A model generated the notes under the pieces. That model was given only the letters and a program-made list of their open reading frames with translations, searched no databases and was not told the origin of the DNA. DNA of 64,000 bases from positions 45,503 to 109,502 of the forward strand of contig NZ_AWWI01000096.1 of assembly GCF_002760615.1 (NCBI RefSeq), in the 5' to 3' direction. The stretch is from Puniceibacterium antarcticum (GTDB lineage: Bacteria > Pseudomonadota > Alphaproteobacteria > Rhodobacterales > Rhodobacteraceae). Each line of letters starts with the position of its first letter. Within the stretch, counting starts at the first letter, position 1. The position numbers and the translations under genes were made by a program. Of this stretch, positions 51,895-61,352 are shown one piece after another.

Positions 51895-51931
51895 GCGGTG
51901 TGCGGTGCGTTTCAAGCGCACCGCACACCGC
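51895..51931. terminator. Strong hairpin downstream of gnd
   Basis: GCGGTGTGCGGTGCG and CGCACCGCACACCGC are exact complements with a seven-base loop, placed seven bases beyond the gnd stop codon (minus strand). No long U-run follows. Confidence 0.75.
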
Positions 51932-51937
51932 AGAGGA

Positions 51938-53335
51938 TCACCCGGCCCAAGGGCCGTGCTGATCCTTTTGGCCATCGTCGAGCCGCACAAAGCCGTGGCG
52001 CCCGAAATAGTCGCGCTGGCCCTGGATCATGTTGGCCGTGCCGCGATGGGTGCGCATCGTGTCCAGATAGGACAGCGCCGAAGACAGGGCGGGAACGGGA
52101 GCCCCATGGGACACAGCTGTCGCGATCACCTGGCGCAGCGCAGCCTGGGTGGACTTCAGGTGATCGGCAAAGACCGGTGCTGCCATCAGCGTTTCGACCC
52201 CGCTGTCGGACAGGGCCGCAGCCATATCATCGAGCATGTCTGAGCGGATGATGCAGCCCTCACGCCAGACCCGCGCAATGCGCGCGCCGTCCAGAGACCA
52301 GCCGAACTGATCGGATGCGGCAGCAATCAGGCGGAACCCCTGATCGTAACACAGGATCTTGCCGCAGATCAGTGCCTGCTCCAGCCCCTCAAGCGGCATC
52401 TCGGCGGGCGCGAACCCCTGCGGTGCGGCGCCAAAGATCGCTTCCATACGGCCGCGTTCGTCCTTGCGGGCGGACATGTTGCGCGCGGCCACGGCGGCCT
52501 CGATCACCGGGATGGGTGCGCCCAGATGCTGCGCCTCGATCGCCGTCCAGCGGCCCGTGCCCTTTTGCCCGGCTGAATCCAGGATCACGTCCAGGATCGG
52601 CCCGTTTGTCGCAGCATCCGTCGTTCCCGCGACAATGCCCGAAATCTCGATCAGGTAGGACCGCAGCGGCCCATCGTTCCATTTGGCAAAGGTATCCGCA
52701 ATTGCCTGCGCATCCAGGCCCAGCCCGTCACGCATAATGCCATAGGCCTCGGCGATCAGCTGCATGTCAGCATATTCGATGCCGTTGTGCACGGCCTTCA
52801 CGAAATGGCCTGCCCCCTCTTCGCCCATCCAGTCAGCACAGGGCTCGTCCTTGTGCTTGGCTGAAATGGCGTGCAGCACCGGCTCGACGCGGTTCCACAG
52901 CGACTTGGGCCCGCCGCCCATGATCGCGGGGCCGTGGCGCGCGCCCTCTTCGCCACCCGACACGCCGATGCCCAGGAACGGCTGTTTCAAGGTTCGCATC
53001 CGCCGGTTGGTGTCGTGAAAATTGGCGTTGCCCGCGTCAATGACCAGATCGTCCGCGTCCAGAAGCGGCTCAAGCAAGGCGATCTGTTCGTCCACAGGCT
53101 CACCAGCCAGCACCATCAGAATGATCGTGCGCGGTGTCGCGATGGCCTGAACAAAGTCTTCAAGCGTCTCAGTCGGGGTGAGTCTGGGGGCAAGCTCCCC
53201 CACATCCGCCATAAAATCGCGAGTCTTTGACGGGGTGCGGTTGAACACCGCGATATCATGGCCTTTTTCGGCGATGTTGAGCGCGAGAGCCGCGCCCATT
53301 GTTCCAAGGCCGATCAGGCCGATTTCTGCGCTCAC
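51938..53335 (-). CDS. gnd: 6-phosphogluconate dehydrogenase (decarboxylating)
   Basis: This 465-residue protein has the full-length bacterial type: Rossmann motif IGLIGLGTMGAALALNIAEKG (first part), GVSGGEEGARHGPAIMGGG (substrate loop, about residues 130-148), the catalytic Lys-His-Asn segment FVKAVHNGIEYADMQLIAEA (about 180-199) and RVWREGCIIRS near the C-terminus. It converts 6-phosphogluconate to ribulose 5-phosphate with NADP+ or NAD+ in the oxidative pentose phosphate pathway. It stands alone, divergent from the autotransporter-like gene, with a hairpin terminator behind it. Confidence 0.95.
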   Translation of the reverse strand: MSAEIGLIGLGTMGAALALNIAEKGHDIAVFNRTPSKTRDFMADVGELAPRLTPTETLEDFVQAIATPRTIILMVLAGEPVDEQIALLEPLLDADDLVIDAGNANFHDTNRRMRTLKQPFLGIGVSGGEEGARHGPAIMGGGPKSLWNRVEPVLHAISAKHKDEPCADWMGEEGAGHFVKAVHNGIEYADMQLIAEAYGIMRDGLGLDAQAIADTFAKWNDGPLRSYLIEISGIVAGTTDAATNGPILDVILDSAGQKGTGRWTAIEAQHLGAPIPVIEAAVAARNMSARKDERGRMEAIFGAAPQGFAPAEMPLEGLEQALICGKILCYDQGFRLIAAASDQFGWSLDGARIARVWREGCIIRSDMLDDMAAALSDSGVETLMAAPVFADHLKSTQAALRQVIATAVSHGAPVPALSSALSYLDTMRTHRGTANMIQGQRDYFGRHGFVRLDDGQKDQHGPWAG

Positions 53336-53553
53336 GGGTGTATACTCCGGTCATATTCAAGTTGTCGGTATATAGAGACTCCCCGCAGGGGATGAAAAGG
53401 CTCGGGATCGCAGAGGCCATGTGCAGCGATGGCGGCGCGCCCCGGCCCGCTGTGTCCTTTGGGCCACGTTCAACAGCTGTGACGCAGCTGTCACAATCGC
53501 GTTACGCGCGAACGATAGCCCGCGCAGACATTTAATTCGGAGGATATTCAGCC

Positions 53554-55911
53554 ATGGGTTCTGTCAACCGCCGCGCAATTTTGCTTTGCTCTGCCGCGAT
53601 CTGTGCCGGGCTTTGCGCGCCAACCGGCCGGGCATTTGCAGCCTCGGCCTGTACCCCTGCCGCCCCGTTAGACGGCGCCACCATCACCTGCTCGGGCAGT
53701 GGAACGGGGATCAACGACAGCGCTCTGGACTCGGCCTCGATCACCGTGTCTGAGGGCGCCGTGGTGACCGGCAGTGGCGCCCAGGGATTTGAATTCGGCG
53801 ATGGTGTCAGGCTGGACAACTCCGGATCGGTCACCGGAGACAGCGATCACGGCATTGATGGTGGCGACGATGCACAGGTCACAAACGCGGGCCTCGTCAC
53901 CAGCCTGACGTCCGGAGATGGCGTTCACCTTGGCGACGCTGCTAAGGTTTCCAATAGCGGCACAGTTACCGCGGCATCGGACGGCATCCAGACCGACAAT
54001 ACTGCGACAATCAACAATTCGGGCAGCATCATCGCCAACGGCGGTGACGCCATAAAAGCGGGCAATGTTGCGGATGTGACCAATTCGGGCGGGCTGACCG
54101 CGTCTGATGACGGCATTCAGGTCGATGACGATGGGAAGATCACCAACAGCGGCACCATCGACGCTTTCGACCGCGGCATCGATGCCGGGGATGGTGTCAC
54201 GGTGATCAATTCTGGCTCCATCACCACGGATGACGGCGACGGGATGAACGTGAATGACAATGCCATCATCACAAATACCGGCACGATCAATTCGAAAAGT
54301 GATGCGATCCAGACCGGCGGCAACGGCACCGTCACCAACGACGGCAAGCTGACCGGCGCGAGCGACGGGATCAAGATCGAGGGTACGGGGACCGCCATCA
54401 ACAACGGAACCATCATTGCCGGGGATGATGGCATCCAGATGGATGGCGCAGGCACGATCACCAACAACGGTACGATCACGGCGGTGGACGAGGCGATCAA
54501 CGCCAATGTCGACGGCGCCCGGGTGTTTAACAACGGCTCCATCACCTCGGGGGATGACGGGATCAACGTCGCCACCGATGCCTATGTGGTCAACAGAGGT
54601 TCGATCACCGTGACCGGTGATCAGGACGGGATCGACATCGACAACGGCACGGTGCTGAACTACGGCACGATCCTGTCAAAGGGCAGCGAAGACGGGATCG
54701 ATTTCGACATCACCACAGCGGCGTCGACCGTCTATAATTACGGCTCGATCACCGGCGCGCATGCGATTGAAACCGATCCTGCGGATCAGGGCGCGCAAAC
54801 GGTCTATAACTATGGCACGCTGGTCGGGACTGGCGGCACTGCCGTCAATCTGGGCCAGGGCGATGATCGTCTGGTGCTGGGGCGCGGATCGATCATCGAC
54901 GGGCTTATCGAGATGGGCACCGGCACGGACAGGGTCGAAGTGCTGGATCAGGCCGCGCGCACGCTGCGGTTCGGATCGGATCCAGAGGTGATACGGACGG
55001 CGGGCCCTTCGATCTATGCACAAAGCACCCTGCTGGTGATCGACCCAGCGCCGCTGAGTGCGGGGGATCGCTTGATGCTGGATACCGGCATGACCCTGGG
55101 CCATGCGGCCGTGACGCAGGACATGGGACTTGGCGTCTGGATCAACGGGCTGGGCAGCTCCACCAGCACAGAGGGCAGCGACGATGCGGGGTATGATGCG
55201 GGCCTTGGCGGTGTCATGGTCGGCTGGAATTCCGGCGGCGATGCACTGCGCTGGGGTTTGTGGCTGTCCTGGTCACGCGACGATGCGGACCTGAATCACG
55301 AAGCGGGTGATGTTACCCACAAAGCCACGGTTGCGGGCCTGCGCGCACAATGGCAGGCAAGCCCTGCGATGACTCTTTCCGGTACGGCCTTTGGTGGTAT
55401 CACCCGGACAGAGCTGGAGTCAGGTGCAAATGCAAGCGGCGACGGCAAGACTGATGGCACGCTCTGGGGGCTGACGGCGCGGGGCAACGCAATGCTGCTA
55501 CCAATGCAGGCGGCGCGCCCCGGTCTTGATGCCGCGCTTGAGGCAGGTTGGTTGCAGCAGAGCTTTGACAGCTACGACATCTCGGGGCTGACGGGCGCAA
55601 ACATCGGCACGCGCGATGTTTCGGGCGGGTGGTCCCGGCTGGAGATCGGCCTGCCGATGGAGCTGGGCACAGGGCGTCTGCGGCCCTATGCAGCAATTTC
55701 GGCCTCAACGCTTGACGCGGATGCAATCGATTTTTCGGCCCTTGGCAGCGCGACGCGTTTTGATACCACCGATTGGGACGATGTGTCGGCGGCAACCGCT
55801 GGCGTGCGCTATGACATGAAGGTGGGGCCGGGACTTTTGCAGGCCGGTGTGGAAGGCGGCAGTGATCTGCTGCGCGTTAACCTAAGCTTCCGCCTGCCGC
55901 TGGGCGGCTGA
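53554..55911 (+). CDS. Autotransporter-like outer-membrane protein with beta-helix repeat passenger
   Basis: This 785-residue protein has a Sec signal peptide (cleavage near AFAA, about residue 30). The passenger (about 35-430) is built from about 15-17 repeats of 20-23 residues of the form D(G/A)I-x-(D/N)-x(3)-V/I-x-NSG-x-I, a parallel beta-helix with many Asp in the turns. A linker follows, then a C-terminal barrel-like domain (about 500-785) with alternating aromatic/glycine strands, such as GVMVGWNSGGDALRWGLWLS and a final LLRVNLSFRLPLGG. GGAGGA precedes the ATG by nine bases. It is probably exposed at the cell surface in adhesion or matrix contact. The terminal residue is not the usual Phe/Trp. 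Confidence 0.83.
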   Translation: MGSVNRRAILLCSAAICAGLCAPTGRAFAASACTPAAPLDGATITCSGSGTGINDSALDSASITVSEGAVVTGSGAQGFEFGDGVRLDNSGSVTGDSDHGIDGGDDAQVTNAGLVTSLTSGDGVHLGDAAKVSNSGTVTAASDGIQTDNTATINNSGSIIANGGDAIKAGNVADVTNSGGLTASDDGIQVDDDGKITNSGTIDAFDRGIDAGDGVTVINSGSITTDDGDGMNVNDNAIITNTGTINSKSDAIQTGGNGTVTNDGKLTGASDGIKIEGTGTAINNGTIIAGDDGIQMDGAGTITNNGTITAVDEAINANVDGARVFNNGSITSGDDGINVATDAYVVNRGSITVTGDQDGIDIDNGTVLNYGTILSKGSEDGIDFDITTAASTVYNYGSITGAHAIETDPADQGAQTVYNYGTLVGTGGTAVNLGQGDDRLVLGRGSIIDGLIEMGTGTDRVEVLDQAARTLRFGSDPEVIRTAGPSIYAQSTLLVIDPAPLSAGDRLMLDTGMTLGHAAVTQDMGLGVWINGLGSSTSTEGSDDAGYDAGLGGVMVGWNSGGDALRWGLWLSWSRDDADLNHEAGDVTHKATVAGLRAQWQASPAMTLSGTAFGGITRTELESGANASGDGKTDGTLWGLTARGNAMLLPMQAARPGLDAALEAGWLQQSFDSYDISGLTGANIGTRDVSGGWSRLEIGLPMELGTGRLRPYAAISASTLDADAIDFSALGSATRFDTTDWDDVSAATAGVRYDMKVGPGLLQAGVEGGSDLLRVNLSFRLPLGG

Positions 55912-55971
55912 GCCTGAGGGGCGCGCACGAAAAGCCTGCCCGCCCTCAACAACAAAGCCGGACGCGAGCGT

Positions 55972-55999
55972 TCTGCGCAGCAATACTACGCTGCGCAGA
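55972..55999. terminator. Hairpin between convergent autotransporter and LysR genes
   Basis: TCTGCGCAG and CTGCGCAGA form a nine-pair stem with a ten-base loop, ending three bases before the LysR stop codon. Suitable as a shared terminator for the convergent genes. Confidence 0.65.
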
Positions 56000-56001
56000 G
56001 A

Positions 56002-56898
56002 TCAGAATTTCTGCGCATCAAAGGCAAAGAACACCTCGGGCAAGGTCCCTTCTGTAGAACTCAGGGAAAAGACGTAATCCGCGCGCTCCTTGCGCATTTC
56101 CCGACAGGGGATCTGAACAAAGCCGTCTACGCGGCTGGCCCCCTTGCTCCACATGAAGCCAACCCCGAGTTTGTGGACAACGGCGTCAAGGACCCCATCC
56201 CGGGTATCGAGCACGATGGAAGCGCGCGGGCTAAGTGCCGCGTGCCGAAACGCCTCATCGACCACACGCTGGGTCGACGATCCCGCTGTGCGAAAAATCA
56301 ACCGTTCAGAGAGCAGATCAAGGCAGCTGACCTCTTCACGCCCGGCCAGCGGGTGAGTGGGATGAACGATGGCCACCACCGATTGGCTCTGGATCTTGCG
56401 ACGTTTGAAGCGCGGTGCGTCGGGAACTTCGGGAAGAACAGCAACGTCGACCCGTCCCTCAGTCACCGCCTGAAAGATCTTGCCCCAGCTTCCCATCTCG
56501 ATCTTGACGTTGACGTTTGGGAAATACTCTTGAAACGCGCCGACCAAGGCCATGCCGGGAAGCGGATTGCCAAGCCCCACGCGCAATTCACCCTGTTCCA
56601 GAATGCTATGCTGCGAGAGAATTTTTGCAATGCGCAGCCCGGCATCCTCGATCTCTCTGGAGGTCTTGTAGATGTCCTGACACAGTGCGGTTGGGACCAT
56701 GTCGTTTGCCACACGTTTGAAAAGACTGGTTTTCAGCGCCCGTTCCAGATCACGCAGCTGCTGGCTTATGGTGGCCTGGGAGACCGCCATGCGCCGCCCG
56801 GCCGCAGAAAAGCTGCCCGTTTCCATCACGGCATTGAGCGCGCGCAGACGGGCCAGGGTCAGCGCAGAAAGCGCATCTTTGGGCAACAAGGTCTTCAT
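56002..56898 (-). CDS. LysR family transcriptional regulator
   Basis: With the ATG at 56898 the protein has 298 residues. The winged helix-turn-helix (about residues 12-70) reads LARLRALNAVMETGSFSAAG, RRMAVSQATISQQLRDLERAL and so on, and the type 2 periplasmic-binding-like effector domain covers about 95-295. LysR proteins usually activate a divergent operon in response to its substrate. Here the divergent operon is the UgpC-A-E-B-like transporter. The gap contains the inverted pair ATAGGAA / TTCCTAT, a plausible binding site. Confidence 0.92.
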   Translation of the reverse strand: MKTLLPKDALSALTLARLRALNAVMETGSFSAAGRRMAVSQATISQQLRDLERALKTSLFKRVANDMVPTALCQDIYKTSREIEDAGLRIAKILSQHSILEQGELRVGLGNPLPGMALVGAFQEYFPNVNVKIEMGSWGKIFQAVTEGRVDVAVLPEVPDAPRFKRRKIQSQSVVAIVHPTHPLAGREEVSCLDLLSERLIFRTAGSSTQRVVDEAFRHAALSPRASIVLDTRDGVLDAVVHKLGVGFMWSKGASRVDGFVQIPCREMRKERADYVFSLSSTEGTLPEVFFAFDAQKF

Positions 56899-56907
56899 GC
56901 GCCTCTT

Positions 56908-56955
56908 ATAGGAATTTCCTGTAACCGTAACATGACTGTCGCAGAAACTTCCTAT
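56908..56955. promoter_or_regulatory. Inverted ATAGGAA / TTCCTAT pair in the LysR-ugp intergenic region
   Basis: ATAGGAA (56908-56914) and TTCCTAT (56949-56955) are exact complements 34 bp apart, and each half is followed or preceded by a partial second copy (TTTCCTG, AGAAACT). The two-site spacing is what a tetrameric LysR regulator usually needs. Confidence 0.5.
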
Positions 56956-56986
56956 GAACCCCTCGAACAGAGCGTGAGGGGCCGTC

Positions 56987-58132
56987 ATGGCGACAATCCA
57001 ATTTCAAGACATCCGCAAGTCCTTTGGGGACACGGAAGTGCTCAAGGGCGTCGGGCTCAACATCGCGGATGGCGAATTCCTGTCGCTTGTCGGGCCATCG
57101 GGATGTGGGAAATCCACGCTGCTGCGCATCCTTGCGGGACTTGAAAGCCAGACAAGCGGATCGGTGCGGATCGGCGGCATTCCGGTGGACGGGCTGCACG
57201 CGGCGGACCGCGACCTTGCCATGGTTTTCCAGAGCTACGCGCTTTACCCGCACCTCACCGTCGCCGAAAACATTGCGGTACCATTGACAATGCGGCGCTT
57301 GTCGCCGGCGCAGCGGCTGCCGGTGATCGGGCGGGCCTTTCCTGGCAGTGCCGCGATGCGGGCCGAAATTTCCACAATCGTGCGCGACGCGGCCGACATG
57401 CTGGATATCGGGCACCTGCTGGAGCGCAAGCCCGGCCAGCTGTCCGGGGGGCAGCGCCAGCGCGTGGCCGTTGGGCGCGCGCTCGTCCGCGACCCTGCCG
57501 CCTTTCTGCTGGACGAGCCGCTGTCCAATCTGGATGCCAAGATGCGCGTGCATATGCGCACGGAGATCGCACAGCTGAACCGCAGCCTTGGGGCGACTTT
57601 TGTCTACGTTACCCATGATCAGGCCGAAGCAATGACCATGTCAGACCGGATCGCGGTGATGATGGGTGGTGAGCTGTTGCAGGTCGGCACGCCGGACGCT
57701 CTCTATGACTTTCCCAATGACATCAGGGTCGCGCAGTTCATCGGCTCGCCGGCGATCAACATCCTGCCGGTGGAAACCGATGCAGGCGGGGCCATCCATC
57801 TGTGTGACCGGCGGACCGGCCTGCGCGCCGGCGGTCCGCCGGTCGAACATCTGGGGGTTCGCCCAGAGGCGCTTGCGCCCTGTGACGACGATGAACTCCT
57901 GTCAGGCCGGGTGCGACTGATCGAAAATCTCGGCTCTGATCTGTTCGTGCAGCTCGACGTGCCGGGTGTGCCGCTGCCCGTGACCCTGCGCCTGCCGCCG
58001 TCCGAGCGGGGCAAGGTCAAGGTCGGGGATCTGATGCATCTGCGTGCCGCCGAAGGGCGTATCTGCGGCTTTGACGTCGCGGGCAAGGCAGCATCGGTCG
58101 CTACACTCAAAAGGGTGGCAAGCCATGTGTGA
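56987..58132 (+). CDS. Glycerol-3-phosphate/sugar-type ABC transporter ATP-binding protein (UgpC/MalK family)
   Basis: This 381-residue protein has Walker A GPSGCGKST (about residue 37), Q-loop VFQSYALYPHLT, signature QLSGGQRQRVAVGRAL, Walker B FLLDEPLSNLD and VTHDQAEAM, then a C-terminal regulatory OB/TOBE domain (about 240-375). An insert of about 20 residues (LSPAQRLPVIGRAFPGSAAM, about 105-125) between the Q-loop and the signature is unusual for the family. It is first in the operon; the stop overlaps the start of the next gene by eight bases (ATGTGTGA). Confidence 0.92.
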   Translation: MATIQFQDIRKSFGDTEVLKGVGLNIADGEFLSLVGPSGCGKSTLLRILAGLESQTSGSVRIGGIPVDGLHAADRDLAMVFQSYALYPHLTVAENIAVPLTMRRLSPAQRLPVIGRAFPGSAAMRAEISTIVRDAADMLDIGHLLERKPGQLSGGQRQRVAVGRALVRDPAAFLLDEPLSNLDAKMRVHMRTEIAQLNRSLGATFVYVTHDQAEAMTMSDRIAVMMGGELLQVGTPDALYDFPNDIRVAQFIGSPAINILPVETDAGGAIHLCDRRTGLRAGGPPVEHLGVRPEALAPCDDDELLSGRVRLIENLGSDLFVQLDVPGVPLPVTLRLPPSERGKVKVGDLMHLRAAEGRICGFDVAGKAASVATLKRVASHV

Positions 58133-59102
58133 TGCCCTGACGCTCTCAAGCGCTGCATCCAAGCCGCAGAAAATTGCCCGCCCGGAACGCAGACAGGCGC
58201 GGGCAGGCATGGCGCTGTTTGCCCCCGCGCTGATCCTTCTGGTCGTGATCCTGATTTTTCCGGTGACCGTGGCGGCGCTGCTTTCCTTTACTGATTACAC
58301 TTTGGGCCGCCCCGGCATCAGCTGGGTCGGTTTGCGCAACTACGTCGATATCTTCAGTGGGTCATCTTATCGCAAGATGATTGTGGCCACGGTGCTTTAC
58401 GTGCTTATCGTGGTGCCGGTATCGGTCTTTCTGGGGCTGGGCGCGGCGCTGCTGATCCGTTCCCTGAAGGTCGGGCAATCCTTTTACAAGACAGTCTATT
58501 TCCTGCCGGTCATGGCCTCGCTTCTGGCGATGGCGATTGTGTGGGAATTTGCGCTGCATCCGACGCTGGGGATCGTCAACCGCACGCTTGCCATGGGCTG
58601 TGGCACGCCGGTGGAATGGTGGTCGTGGTTCGCGCATGGCTGCACGGAGGGCTTCCCGCTCTGGCTCGGGGATCGCGATTATGCGCTTTACACGCTCGCC
58701 TTTATCGGGATCTGGCAAAGCTTTGGCTTCAACATGGTGCTTTATCTTGCCGGCCTGACCTCTGTGCCAAGCGACCTTTATGGCGCGGCCTCTATGGACG
58801 GGGTGAAACGCGGTTGGGAACGGTTCCGCTTGGTGACATGGCCGATGCTTGGCCCCACCACCGTCTTTGTCGTCACGATCACCACAATCCGGTCGTTTCA
58901 GGTCTTTGACACGGTCGAGGCCCTGACCCACGGCGGACCGGCAAAATCCACCTACGTGATGATCTACGCGATTTACCAAAAGGGCATCGCCCAGAACCTC
59001 GTGGGCCTTGGGGCGGCACTCACCGTGCTGTTTCTGGCACTCGTCATGCTGATCAACGTCGCGCAACGCCGCTTTATCGAACGCAAGGTGCATTACCAAT
59101 GA
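58125..59102 (+). CDS. ABC transporter permease (UgpA/MalF type)
   Basis: This 325-residue membrane protein starts at the ATG at 58125, inside the end of the ATPase gene; an earlier start would lie deep in that gene. It has about six helices, a periplasmic loop with two Cys (ACG-type GCGTPVEWWSWFAHGCTEG, about residues 165-185) that could form a disulfide, and the EAA loop GAASMDGVKRGWERFRLVTW (about 220-239). It pairs with the UgpE-like subunit. Confidence 0.91.
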   Translation: MCDALTLSSAASKPQKIARPERRQARAGMALFAPALILLVVILIFPVTVAALLSFTDYTLGRPGISWVGLRNYVDIFSGSSYRKMIVATVLYVLIVVPVSVFLGLGAALLIRSLKVGQSFYKTVYFLPVMASLLAMAIVWEFALHPTLGIVNRTLAMGCGTPVEWWSWFAHGCTEGFPLWLGDRDYALYTLAFIGIWQSFGFNMVLYLAGLTSVPSDLYGAASMDGVKRGWERFRLVTWPMLGPTTVFVVTITTIRSFQVFDTVEALTHGGPAKSTYVMIYAIYQKGIAQNLVGLGAALTVLFLALVMLINVAQRRFIERKVHYQ

Positions 59103-59992
59103 CCCATCGTTTTTCTGCCCGCCAGACCCTGGCACACCTGCTGCTGATCCTGGGGGCCGTGATCGTGCTGCTGCCGTTTTACGTGATGATCTCGACCTCA
59201 TTCAAATCTCCGGCTGAGATTGCCACCGGCACAGGTGGTGTGTTCGGATCCCAAGCTTTGTTCACCGATCAAAGCTGCACAAACCTTGGCGGGACCGAGG
59301 CAGACTGCCTCGTGCGTCCGGTGATCGACAATTACAGCCAAGCTTTCACCAAGGCGCCGCTCTGGCGCTATCTGCTCAACGGCGTGATAGTCACCGCGTC
59401 TATCTTTGCACTGCAGACACTGATCGCGGTCCCAGCAGCCTACGCCTTGGCAAAGCTCAAGTTCTGGGGGCGGGATGCAGCATTAGGCCTTGTACTGTTC
59501 TGCCTGCTGATCCCCGTCCATGCCATCGCCCTGCCGATCTACCTCATGCTGGCGAAACTGGGGCTGACCAACAGCTATGCTGCGCTTATCGCGCCATGGG
59601 TCGTGTCAGCCTTTGGCATCTTCCTCATGCGCCAGTTCTTCATGACGGTGCCCGACGATCTGATCGACGCTGCGAGTATGGACGGCATGGGCGAATTCGC
59701 GATCATCTGGCGTGTGATGCTGCCTACGGCCATTCCGGCGCTGCTGGCCTTTGCGATCTTTTCGGTCGTGGCCCATTGGAACGACTATTTCTGGCCCCGC
59801 ATCGTCATCACCGGTGATCGCAGCCTGTTCACCCCGCCCTTGGGTTTGCGAGAGTTCAAGGGTGATCTGGGCGGCGATTTTTACGGGCCGATGATGGCCA
59901 CCGCCACGATAATCGCTGTCCCGCTTGTCGTGGCCTTCCTGCTCGCGCAGCGCCGCTTCATCGACGGCATCACGCTGTCGGGCATGAAATAA
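59099..59992 (+). CDS. ABC transporter permease (UgpE/MalG type)
   Basis: This 297-residue protein has the MalG/UgpE features MISTSFKSPAEIATGTGG after TM1, a periplasmic loop with two Cys (about residues 60 and 69) and the EAA loop DAASMDGMGEFAIIWRVMLP (about 195-214). It ends with RRFIDGITLSGMK, the common C-terminus of the family. The ATGA overlap with the UgpA-like gene couples them. Confidence 0.92.
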   Translation: MTHRFSARQTLAHLLLILGAVIVLLPFYVMISTSFKSPAEIATGTGGVFGSQALFTDQSCTNLGGTEADCLVRPVIDNYSQAFTKAPLWRYLLNGVIVTASIFALQTLIAVPAAYALAKLKFWGRDAALGLVLFCLLIPVHAIALPIYLMLAKLGLTNSYAALIAPWVVSAFGIFLMRQFFMTVPDDLIDAASMDGMGEFAIIWRVMLPTAIPALLAFAIFSVVAHWNDYFWPRIVITGDRSLFTPPLGLREFKGDLGGDFYGPMMATATIIAVPLVVAFLLAQRRFIDGITLSGMK

Positions 59993-60029
59993 CCTTTCTT
60001 CCTCTCTTCCCCCAAAAGGACTGCTCAAC

Positions 60030-61277
60030 ATGAAACACCCTTTCACCCTCTGCGCGATGGTGCTGGCCACTGTCGTCGCCACACAGGCACAGGCGGTCGA
60101 GATTCAGGTCGGTTACGCCTATTCCGCAACCTTCGATCCGACATTCGAACGGATGATGCAGGGCTTTTCAAAGGCCCATCCCGATATCCAGGTGACCTTT
60201 CGCGCCACCTATGAGAATTACGAGGATGCCACCAACACCGTCCTGCGCGAGGCTGTGGCCAACACGCTGCCCGATGTATCGTTTCAGGCCCTGAACCGAC
60301 AGGCGCTTCTGGTCGAGCGTGGCATCGCGAAGCCGCTGGATCCCTATATCGCCAGGGAAGCCGATTTCGAAACAGATGGCTATCACAAGGCGATGCTGGA
60401 TCTTTCGACCTTTGACGGCGCAATTTACGGCCTGCCGTTTTCAGTCTCGACCCCGATCAGTTTCTACAACATGGACATCCTGCGCGCGGCCGGCGTAGAA
60501 ACCCTGCCCAGCACCTGGGACGAAGTGATCGCCGCCTGCAACAGGATCAAGGTTAACACCGACAAGGAGCCGCTGTACTGGGAATGGAACATCTCGGGCA
60601 ACTGGCTGCTGCAGGCCGCGATGTGGAGCCAGGGCGTGCCGATGATCAAAGACGGCAAGCTGAACATGGACAATCCCGAGGGCCTGAAGGCGCTTGAGAC
60701 TGCCAAGGCGATCTTTCAGGATTGCGGCATGAAAAATGTCGTGGGCGGCGATGCCGCCAAATCACTGGCTGCCGGTGATCTGGCCATGTTCTTCAGCTCG
60801 ACTGCCTATGTCGGCTTTGTTGACCGTTCCAAGATCGGCGATTGGGAATTCGTCACCGCGCCCTATCCGGGGATCAACGGCGCACCGCAGGCGCTTCCCG
60901 CAGGGGGCAATTCCTCGATGCTGACGTCAGGCTCCGACGATCCCGAAGTGCTAGAGGCGGCATGGCAGTTCATCAAATTCGCCACCTCTGGTGAAGGGGC
61001 CGCTGCTGTGGCGCTGACCACCGGGTATGTGCCGCCGAACAAGGTGGCCAATGCGCTTTTGATGGAGGATTTCTACACCAAGAACGCCAACAAACTGACA
61101 GCAGTGAACCAGCTTCCGCTCTTGTCTGAATGGTTCGCCTATCCGGGGGACAATGGCCTTGCCGTGACGCAGGTGATCGAAGACCACCTTGAATCCATCT
61201 TTGTGGGTGATGCCCACAACATGGAAGAGCTTCGCGATGATTTGGTAGAAGAGGTAAATGCGCTCTTGCCGCGCTGA
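60030..61277 (+). CDS. ABC transporter solute-binding protein (UgpB-like, family 1)
   Basis: This 415-residue periplasmic protein has a Sec signal (cleavage after TQAQA, about residue 23). The mature region contains VGYAYSATFDPTFERMMQGF, FQALNRQALLVERGI, YGLPFSVSTPISFYNMDILR and NWLLQAAMWSQG, as in glycerol-3-phosphate/glycerophosphodiester binders. SSTAYVGFVDRSK and PLPAGGNSSML-like wording (PQALPAGGNSSML) fits UgpB. AAAGGA precedes the ATG. Likely ligands are glycerol-3-phosphate or its diesters, inferred from family and from the downstream phosphodiesterase. Confidence 0.9.
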   Translation: MKHPFTLCAMVLATVVATQAQAVEIQVGYAYSATFDPTFERMMQGFSKAHPDIQVTFRATYENYEDATNTVLREAVANTLPDVSFQALNRQALLVERGIAKPLDPYIAREADFETDGYHKAMLDLSTFDGAIYGLPFSVSTPISFYNMDILRAAGVETLPSTWDEVIAACNRIKVNTDKEPLYWEWNISGNWLLQAAMWSQGVPMIKDGKLNMDNPEGLKALETAKAIFQDCGMKNVVGGDAAKSLAAGDLAMFFSSTAYVGFVDRSKIGDWEFVTAPYPGINGAPQALPAGGNSSMLTSGSDDPEVLEAAWQFIKFATSGEGAAAVALTTGYVPPNKVANALLMEDFYTKNANKLTAVNQLPLLSEWFAYPGDNGLAVTQVIEDHLESIFVGDAHNMEELRDDLVEEVNALLPR

Positions 61278-61352
61278 TTGCGCACCGTCTGATTGATTTG
61301 GCGTGGAGATCCACCCTCGCCACGGCTCATACACCCAAAGGATTCATTCCCG

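Noticed and set aside
51895..51931. GC-rich palindrome considered as an attachment site or IS end
   Set aside because: Its place seven bases after the gnd stop and its simple stem-loop form fit a terminator; no second copy or integrase is seen.
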